Assembly (NCBI GenBank): GCA_031400005.1 | Contig: JANNPJ010000532.1 | Coordinates: forward strand, 1 to 26,759 | Direction of reading: 5' to 3' | Length of the DNA stretch: 26,759 nt | DNA from: JANNPJ01 sp031400005 | GTDB taxonomy: Bacteria > Actinomycetota > Actinomycetes > Actinomycetales > Kineosporiaceae | Part shown: positions 22,219 to 26,759 of the stretch, piece by piece | Layout of the letters: each line of letters begins with the position of its first letter | Numbering within the stretch: position 1 is the first letter of the stretch | Made by a program: the position numbers and the translations under genes | Notes under the pieces: generated by a model | Told to the model about the DNA's origin: nothing | What the model saw: only the letters and a program-made list of their open reading frames with translations | The model's database searches: none

Positions 22219-23337
22219 ATGACCAGTGTCAGTCTGCCGCCGAGCCTGATCCAGACGCTGCCCGGCAGCGTCTACACCGACCCCGATGTCTTTACTCGGG
22301 AGCAGGAGCTGATCTTCGAGGCGATGTGGTTCGCGGTCGCCCGGTCCAGTGAACTCAGCTCGCCGGGGCAGTTCGTCACCAAGCAGGTCGGCCGGGAGAA
22401 CGTGATCATCGTCCGCGGTCGGGACGGTGCTCTCAGGGCCTTCCTGAACGTCTGCCGGCATCGTGGGGCGCGGCTGTGCCAGGAGGAGTCCGGCCAGGTC
22501 CGGCGCACCATCCAGTGCATGTATCACGCCTGGACGTACGGCTTGGACGGCGCGCTGGTCGCCGCTCCGAACCTGACCAAGATGCAGGACATCGACCGGA
22601 CCGAGTACGGCCTGGTGAACGTCCACCTTCGGGAGTGGCTTGGGTACGCCTGGGTCTGCCTCGCCGACGACCCGCCGTCGTTTGAGGACGACGTGATCGG
22701 GGCGGCCGACGAGCGGCTCGGCGGTACCGACGTGATCGGTGGCTGGCAGGTGGACGAGCTGGTGGTGGGCAAGCGGATCATGTACGACGTGAAGGCGAAC
22801 TGGAAGCTCATCATCGAGAACTTCATGGAGTGCTACCACTGCGCCACGATCCACCCCGAGCTGACCGAGATGCTGCCGGAGTTCGCGCAGGGCAATGCGG
22901 CCCAGATGTTCGTCGGCCACGGTGCCGCTTTCGCCGAGGACGCGAAGGGCTTCACCGTCGACCGGAGCGAGGGACAGCAGAACATCCCCGGGGTGGACGC
23001 CGATCACGACCGCCGCTACTACGCGATCACGGTGAAGCCCACGGTGTTCATCAACCTGGTCCCGGACCATGTGATCTTCCACCGGATGTTCCCGATGGCC
23101 GCCGACCGGACCGTCGTCGAGTGCGACTGGCTCTACCTGCCCAGCGTCGTCGAATCGCAGGCCGACCTCTCCCGGTCGGTTGAGCTCTTCGATCTGGTGA
23201 ACCGACAGGACTTCGCCGCCTGCGAGGCCTGCCAGCCGGCGATGTCGTCCCGCGCGTACGCCCGCGGCGGGGTGCTGGTGCCGAGCGAGCACCACATCAA
23301 CGAATTCCATACCTGGGTGCAAACCCGGCTGGCGTAG
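22219..23337 (+). CDS. gbcA: Rieske oxygenase large subunit, probable glycine betaine monooxygenase
   Basis: This enzyme probably removes one methyl group from glycine betaine, yielding dimethylglycine and formaldehyde with O2 and electrons from the ferredoxin. The 372-residue protein has Rieske ligands Cys79-x-His81 and Cys100-x2-His103 (CRHRGARLC, QCMYHAWTYGLDG) and a mononuclear iron site at His207 and His212 (NFMECYHCATIHPEL), with a later Asp in NRQDFAACE as third ligand. Length and the ECYHCATIHPEL sequence agree with the GbcA/stachydrine-demethylase/choline monooxygenase-like group of single-subunit-type Rieske enzymes. Context is strong: regulator, ferredoxin, reductase, dimethylglycine oxidase and betaine transporter are nearby. 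Alternatives are carnitine, proline betaine or choline as substrate. Confidence 0.87.
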   Translation: MTSVSLPPSLIQTLPGSVYTDPDVFTREQELIFEAMWFAVARSSELSSPGQFVTKQVGRENVIIVRGRDGALRAFLNVCRHRGARLCQEESGQVRRTIQCMYHAWTYGLDGALVAAPNLTKMQDIDRTEYGLVNVHLREWLGYAWVCLADDPPSFEDDVIGAADERLGGTDVIGGWQVDELVVGKRIMYDVKANWKLIIENFMECYHCATIHPELTEMLPEFAQGNAAQMFVGHGAAFAEDAKGFTVDRSEGQQNIPGVDADHDRRYYAITVKPTVFINLVPDHVIFHRMFPMAADRTVVECDWLYLPSVVESQADLSRSVELFDLVNRQDFAACEACQPAMSSRAYARGGVLVPSEHHINEFHTWVQTRLA

Positions 23338-23356
23338 CCCTTCGGCCGATTCGCAA

Positions 23357-23383
23357 ATCCCCACCGAGCGTCTCGGTGGGGAT
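23357..23383 (+). terminator. Hairpin terminator after the Rieske operon
   Basis: A perfect 12-bp stem (ATCCCCACCGAG with CTCGGTGGGGAT) around a three-base loop begins 20 bases past the oxygenase stop. The T run is poor, which is common in high-GC actinomycetes. Confidence 0.8.
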
Positions 23384-23460
23384 CGTGGTCCCCAGTAAGC
23401 GGTATTCGGTCGGATTCTACTCTCGGAGAGTGCTGGTCCTATCATCGGAGAGTGACTCAG

Positions 23461-24510
23461 ATGACGAAGATCGGGCTGGTCGGTTACGGCTTCGGCGGTC
23501 GGTACTTCCACGCGCCGCTGATCTCCGCGGCCCCTGGTGTGGAGTTCGCCGGAGTAGTCACCCGATCTCGGGATCGGCAGGCGGAGGTGGCTGCCGAGCA
23601 CCCCGGCACGCCGACCTTCGACAGCCTGGCCGAGCTGGCCGCCGCCGGTGTTCAGGGGGTGGCGATCTCTACCCCGGCCGATACCCACATCCCGCTGGTC
23701 CATGAGGCGATCGCGCTCGGCCTAGCGGTGGTCTGCGACAAGCCGTTCGCGCTGGAGGCCGGCCCGGCCCGAGAGGTGGTCAGGGCCGCTGAGGCAGCTG
23801 GGGTTGTGCTCACCGTCTACCAGAACCGCCGGTGGGACGCCGACTTCCTGACCGTGAAGCGACTCCTGGACAGCGGTGAACTGGGTGAGATCGGCCGTTT
23901 CGAGTCTCGCTTCGAGCGGTTCCAGCCGGAGGGCGGTCCACCTACCTCCGGCGGCGGTCTGCTGCGCGACTTCGGCGCCCATCTGTTCGACCAGGCGCTC
24001 AACCTGTTCGGGTCGGCGTCGTCCATCTATTGCGAAGCAGAACTGGGCGAGAAGGACGACGACGGCGTGGTCGACGACGGCTTCTTCGCCGCGATCCGGC
24101 ACGAAAGCGGCGTCATCTCGCACCTGACCGGTGACTGGGTGCAGGGAGCGCCGGGTCCGCGATTCCGGGTGAGTGGGTCGGCCGGTTCGTACGTGCTGGA
24201 CAAGACGATGGAGATCCAGGAGGACCTGCTGGTCGCCGGTCGCTCGCCGGCCACCGAGGGCGAGCACTGGGGGGTCGAGCCGGGCGCGGACTGGGGTCGG
24301 ATCGAGAGCGGCGCGGCGCGGACCGTGGTGGCGACCGAGCGCGGCCGCTGGGACACCTACTACCCGGCGTTCGCGGCGGCGATCCGGGGCGAGGGTCCGG
24401 TGCCGGTCGACCCCTGGGACGCCGTCGCCACCCTTGAGGTGATGGACGCCGCACGGGCCAGCGCCCGCACCCGCCGCGTCGTCCCCTTGGGTTCGTTCTC
24501 TCGGGGCTGA
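23461..24510 (+). CDS. Gfo/Idh/MocA family oxidoreductase
   Basis: An NAD(P)-dependent dehydrogenase-like protein, 349 residues from the ATG at 23461. The N-terminal Rossmann motif is GLVGYGFGGRYFHAPLI. The EKP-type motif is changed to CDKPFAL, which keeps the Lys. The C-terminal block DFGAHLFDQALNLFG holds the usual Asp and His pair. GGAG ten bases before the ATG favours this start over the GTG at 23452, which would leave almost no spacing. The sequence TCGGAGAGTG is duplicated at 23424 and 23445, so the ribosome binding region is repeated. Substrates in the family are mostly sugars or inositols and cannot be assigned. A terminator separates it from the betaine operon. Confidence 0.88.
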   Translation: MTKIGLVGYGFGGRYFHAPLISAAPGVEFAGVVTRSRDRQAEVAAEHPGTPTFDSLAELAAAGVQGVAISTPADTHIPLVHEAIALGLAVVCDKPFALEAGPAREVVRAAEAAGVVLTVYQNRRWDADFLTVKRLLDSGELGEIGRFESRFERFQPEGGPPTSGGGLLRDFGAHLFDQALNLFGSASSIYCEAELGEKDDDGVVDDGFFAAIRHESGVISHLTGDWVQGAPGPRFRVSGSAGSYVLDKTMEIQEDLLVAGRSPATEGEHWGVEPGADWGRIESGAARTVVATERGRWDTYYPAFAAAIRGEGPVPVDPWDAVATLEVMDAARASARTRRVVPLGSFSRG

Positions 24511-24582
24511 CGCCCAGAGCGCTGCTCAGGTGCTGCTGAGGGCGTCGCTTGGGACGCTGCTTGGGGCGATGCTCAGCTGATG

Positions 24583-24638
24583 CTCCCGGGAGCCACCCAA
24601 AAGCGCTTGCTGATCTTGTTTCGGGTGGAGCACGGGAG
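24583..24638. repeat. Dispersed inverted repeat, copy 3
   Basis: CTCCCGGGAGCCACCC pairs with GGGTGGAGCACGGGAG; the loop contains GCGCTTGCTGATCTTGTTT. Arms and loop both match copy 2 at 19318-19374. Confidence 0.8.
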
Positions 24639-24724
24639 TATGAGCTGATCATGACGGGAGCTTTGATGACTGGCCTGTCAACCGCAGGCCCGCTGTGGGC
24701 TCGGCGGGGTGCGACTGTCACTTC

Positions 24725-24800
24725 CTGACGGCGTCTTGATCAGAGCGGCGTGAGTACCGTTCCCGCAGTAACTGATTCACTCTGATCAAGACGCTGTCAG
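24725..24800. repeat. 21-bp inverted repeat with a 34-base loop
   Basis: The arm from CTGACGGCGTCTTGATC to 24745 and the arm from 24780 (CTCTGATCAAGACGCTGTCAG, 21 bases with its first base) are complementary with one mismatch. It shows no T run and lies far from both flanking genes. Confidence 0.85.
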
Positions 24801-24829
24801 TCTGGTGGCCCGACACTGCTCCCGCGATA

Positions 24830-24885
24830 CTCCCGGGCTCCACCCAGAAAACCCGACGCGATCATCAAAGCCTGAGGGTGGGCAG
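24830..24885. repeat. Dispersed inverted repeat, copy 4 (degenerate)
   Basis: The left arm CTCCCGGGCTCCACCC is clear and nearly identical to the inverted right arm of copy 3. The right arm is eroded to GGGTGGGCAG, and the loop keeps only GATCATC. Confidence 0.55.
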
Positions 24886-24958
24886 TGATTGCGGTAACCA
24901 CGCGCACACGTCGCCTGGCCCGGCTGCAGGTTTATGCCGGAAGAGTCAGAATTGTGCC

Positions 24959-25807
24959 ATGACTGAGAAGGGCGGACAGCGAGTTTGGTTGATCACCGGT
25001 GCGACCTCTGGCTTCGGCCTGGAGCTGACCAAGGCCGCCGTGGCGGCAGGCGACATCGTGGTCGGTGCGGTGCGCAATCCGGCCCGATTTGACGATGTGG
25101 TGGCGGCGCATCCGGGCCAGGTTTCCGCGGTGCAGTTCGACGTCACCGAGGTCGGCCGGGCCGAGGACGTGATCGCCGAGGTGGTGGCCAGGGTCGGCCG
25201 GATCGATGTCCTGGTCAACAACGCCGGGCGCACCCAGGTGGGCGCGCTCGAGGAGACGACGGAACAAGAGTTGCGGAACCTGTTCGAGTTGCACTTCTTT
25301 GGGCCGGCGGCGCTAACTCGGGCGGTGCTGCCGCAGATGCGTGGGCAGGGTGGCAGTGCGGTGGTGCAGATGTCCAGCGTCGGCGGCCAGGTGACCGCGC
25401 CCGGCTTCGGCGTCTACTGTGCGACCAAGTTCGCGCTCGAGGGCCTAACTGAAACCCTCAGCCAGGAGGTCGATTTCGGCGTCCACTTCATTATTGTCGA
25501 GCCGGGTGCCTTCCGCACCGGGCTGTTCAACCCGGACGCGGCGTACCAGTCGACGCCGATGCCAGAGTACGCGTCGACCGTCGGGCCGATTCGCGACTAC
25601 GTGACCACCGGTGACGGTAGCCAGCCGGGCGATCCGGCCAAGGCAGCCGAGGCGATTATCGCTGCCGTGGATTCACCGAACCCGCCGTTGCGCCTGGTGC
25701 TCGGCGCTGACGCCATCGGCAACATTCGTCACCGACTGAACGCGCTCGAAGCCGAACTGGATCAATGGGAAACCGTGGGCCGGAACACCGCCTTCGACGA
25801 GGGGTAG
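24959..25807 (+). CDS. Short-chain dehydrogenase/reductase
   Basis: A classical SDR, 282 residues from the ATG at 24959. The cofactor motif TGATSGFG is near residue 14, the structural NNAG motif follows VDVLVNN-type sequence, the catalytic Ser is in VVQMSSVGG and the Tyr/Lys pair in YCATK. The post-catalytic VEPGAFRTGLF is typical of the subgroup of oxidoreductases annotated as retinol/SDR5-like in bacteria. The frame is open 27 codons further upstream, but that part lacks SDR character, so the internal ATG was chosen; only a weak GGAAGAG precedes it. The substrate is unknown. Transcribed alone, convergent with the DUF998 gene. Confidence 0.9.
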   Translation: MTEKGGQRVWLITGATSGFGLELTKAAVAAGDIVVGAVRNPARFDDVVAAHPGQVSAVQFDVTEVGRAEDVIAEVVARVGRIDVLVNNAGRTQVGALEETTEQELRNLFELHFFGPAALTRAVLPQMRGQGGSAVVQMSSVGGQVTAPGFGVYCATKFALEGLTETLSQEVDFGVHFIIVEPGAFRTGLFNPDAAYQSTPMPEYASTVGPIRDYVTTGDGSQPGDPAKAAEAIIAAVDSPNPPLRLVLGADAIGNIRHRLNALEAELDQWETVGRNTAFDEG

Positions 25808-25855
25808 ACACCCTTCAGCCGTGAGGTGCGCGTGGCTTTGACCCCGCCACTGCTG

Positions 25856-25917
25856 TGCCCCTCAAAAACCGGTGATCAGGGCCAATTCTTGCCTCAAGCG
25901 CCGGTTTTTCAGGGGCA
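25856..25917. terminator. Bidirectional terminator-like inverted repeat between convergent genes
   Basis: TGCCCCTCAAAAACCGG (25856-25872) and CCGGTTTTTCAGGGGCA (25901-25917) pair with one mismatch around a 28-base loop. The A5 and T5 runs sit inside the stem, so either strand's transcript ends a GC step with T residues. It lies between the stops of the SDR gene and the DUF998 gene, as expected for a shared terminator. Confidence 0.75.
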
Positions 25918-25944
25918 TAGCAACCAGCAACACTCCCTTTTGGG

Positions 25945-26553
25945 TCACACTGCGGGCATGCGTTCGGCGCGGCGGGCGAGCAGCACCGCAGCAAGGGGCC
26001 ACAGCGACTGACTGCCCGCTGCGGCCCGCTCGGTCAGCCCGATCTGGTCGCCGTCGCGCAGGAGTTCGGCGAAGAACCAGCCGAGGGTGGCCAGCAGCAC
26101 CCCACCCGCGGCGAGCGCAACCACCGGCCGGAACGCGACCGGGATGTCGACCCCTGGAGTTCTGCGTCGCCAGCTGATGGTTGGCCAGGCGGCGAGCGCG
26201 ACGAAGGCCACCCCGGCGGCAAGTGCGTGCTCCGGAGCGGGACCACCACCGGCCGGCAGCGGGTTCGCGGCGACCAAGGCGGTCGCGACGCCGCCGGTTG
26301 CCAACAGCCAGCGGCTCGCGGGGGTGGCCGGACGCAAGGCCAGGGCGGTGCCGACGTGCGCGGCCCCGACCCCGACCAGCGCGGCGGTCATCACCCAGCG
26401 GTGTCGGGCGTCATCGGCAGCCAGGGCGCTGATGGTGTCACTGACCTGGTCGAAGTGGCCCGGCTGCAGCCGGGCGGCCAGCGTCCAGCCGCCGATCAGC
26501 AGCACCGGCGCTGCCGCCGATGTGAATACTCCCCAGCCCGGCACGGTTCGCAT
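25945..26553 (-). CDS. DUF998 family membrane protein
   Basis: A 202-residue integral membrane protein of the DUF998 family with about six hydrophobic segments. The family's N-terminal signature is seen as FDQVSDTISALAADDARHRWVM-like text around residues 34-55, followed by alternating Ala/Val/Leu-rich helices and short Arg-containing loops. The ATG at 26553 was taken as start; no strong ribosome binding site is visible. Function of the family is unknown. It ends at the convergent terminator and is probably monocistronic, though the next minus-strand gene upstream (hutI) is separated only by a hairpin and could read through. Confidence 0.82.
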   Translation of the reverse strand: MRTVPGWGVFTSAAAPVLLIGGWTLAARLQPGHFDQVSDTISALAADDARHRWVMTAALVGVGAAHVGTALALRPATPASRWLLATGGVATALVAANPLPAGGGPAPEHALAAGVAFVALAAWPTISWRRRTPGVDIPVAFRPVVALAAGGVLLATLGWFFAELLRDGDQIGLTERAAAGSQSLWPLAAVLLARRAERMPAV

Positions 26554-26579
26554 CCCCGGACTCTAGGGCAGCAGCAGAT

Positions 26580-26632
26580 CGAGATTGGGGAGGATCCTGC
26601 CCATCGGGTCGACAGGATCCTCCCCAATCTCG
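26580..26632. repeat. Perfect 20-bp inverted repeat upstream of the DUF998 gene
   Basis: GAGATTGGGGAGGATCCTG (26581-26599) and CAGGATCCTCCCCAATCTC (26613-26631) are perfectly complementary around a 13-base loop; the outer C/G pair extends it to 20 bp. It follows the hutI stop on the minus strand and could end that transcript, though there is no T run. Confidence 0.85.
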
Positions 26633-26660
26633 CTGGGTACCGCTGGATACCGCTGGATCA
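26631..26660. repeat. Three 10-bp tandem units overlapping the hutI stop codon
   Basis: CGCTGGGTAC, CGCTGGATAC and CGCTGGATCA follow each other directly. The last three bases of the array are the complement of the hutI stop codon. Confidence 0.75.
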
Positions 26661-26759
26661 GGGGAGTTCTAGGGCGCGGGCCAGGGGGACGCCGGGACGG
26701 TAGGCCAGATGCAGGTAGCTGGGGGCGTCGATGACGGTGAGGTCGGCGCGGGCGCCGAT
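26658..26759 (-). CDS. hutI: Imidazolonepropionase, C-terminal end only (runs off the right edge)
   Basis: The 33 residues present read IGARADLTVIDAPSYLHLAY, then RPGVPLARALELP and a TGA stop. The pattern G-x-RADL-x-V-x-DAP-x-x-x-HLAY-x-x-GV is the C-terminal end of imidazolonepropionase, the third enzyme of histidine degradation, an amidohydrolase-superfamily member. The Asp/Ala/Pro and HLAY positions are characteristic. It suggests that a hut cluster continues to the right. The fragment is short, so another amidohydrolase is possible though less likely. Confidence 0.8.
   Translation of the reverse strand: MGARADLTVIDAPSYLHLAYRPGVPLARALELP

Larger units (their letters stand above)
24511..24958. 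other. Intergenic region of about 450 bases rich in inverted repeats
   Basis: No gene was found between the Gfo/Idh/MocA gene and the SDR gene. The region contains inverted repeat copies 3 and 4 (24583-24638, 24830-24885), a separate 21-bp inverted repeat (24725-24800), and a segment (24639-24720) alignable with 19375-19475. The SDR frame is open back to 24878, but that part reads through noncoding sequence. Confidence 0.6.

Noticed and set aside
21910..23703. Long open frame (597 codons) antisense to gbcA and the end of the reductase gene
   Set aside because: It mirrors the codon structure of two well-supported genes in a GC-rich genome. Its translation has no recognisable domain, and it runs across a terminator and the repeat spacer.

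Overview
The window is high-GC DNA with GC-rich third codon positions, GTG starts, strong purine-rich ribosome binding sites and actinobacterial protein families (830-residue dimethylglycine oxidase, DUF998, DUF805, IclR regulator). It fits an actinomycete (Actinomycetota), possibly of the Propionibacteriales; the lower-rank guess is weak. No rRNA, tRNA, CRISPR array, integrase or insertion sequence was found.

Layout. 1-440 is the start of an unrecognised minus-strand protein. 441-1372 is noncoding, with two DnaA-box words and a degenerate tandem repeat array. 1373-5788 holds plus-strand housekeeping and accessory genes: gpsA, an aldo/keto reductase, a frameshifted class-C beta-lactamase-like hydrolase and a membrane GGDEF protein. 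A convergent orphan (5789-6541) resembles Rpn-type nuclease-fold proteins. From 6623 to 23337 lies a choline/glycine betaine utilisation locus. On the minus strand are dimethylglycine oxidase, an Opu-type betaine ABC transporter (ATPase, double-length permease, lipoprotein) and a BetA-like choline dehydrogenase. On the plus strand are PurU, a betaine aldehyde dehydrogenase and, after a DUF805 gene and an IclR regulator, a three-component Rieske betaine monooxygenase (ferredoxin, reductase, oxygenase). After that come a Gfo/Idh/MocA oxidoreductase, an SDR, a DUF998 membrane protein and the C-terminal end of hutI (histidine degradation).

How the genes work together (inference from families). 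Opu imports betaine or choline. BetA and BetB oxidise choline to betaine. The Rieske system demethylates betaine to dimethylglycine and formaldehyde. Dimethylglycine oxidase makes sarcosine and loads one carbon on tetrahydrofolate. PurU releases formate from 10-formyl-THF and recycles the folate. No sarcosine oxidase lies in the window.

Most notable observations. (1) A 17-bp palindrome, GTTGCG-N5-CGCAAC, occurs upstream of dimethylglycine oxidase, between betA and purU, and between iclR and the Rieske operon, each time as a pair spaced exactly 19 bp, plus one copy upstream of the transporter operon; this outlines a local regulon probably read by the neighbouring IclR protein. (2) In-frame 18-bp tandem duplications make acidic or Ser/Thr-rich insertions in three unrelated proteins, and 10-19-bp tandem repeats fill several gene junctions. 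(3) There are several families of intergenic inverted repeats, one with four copies.
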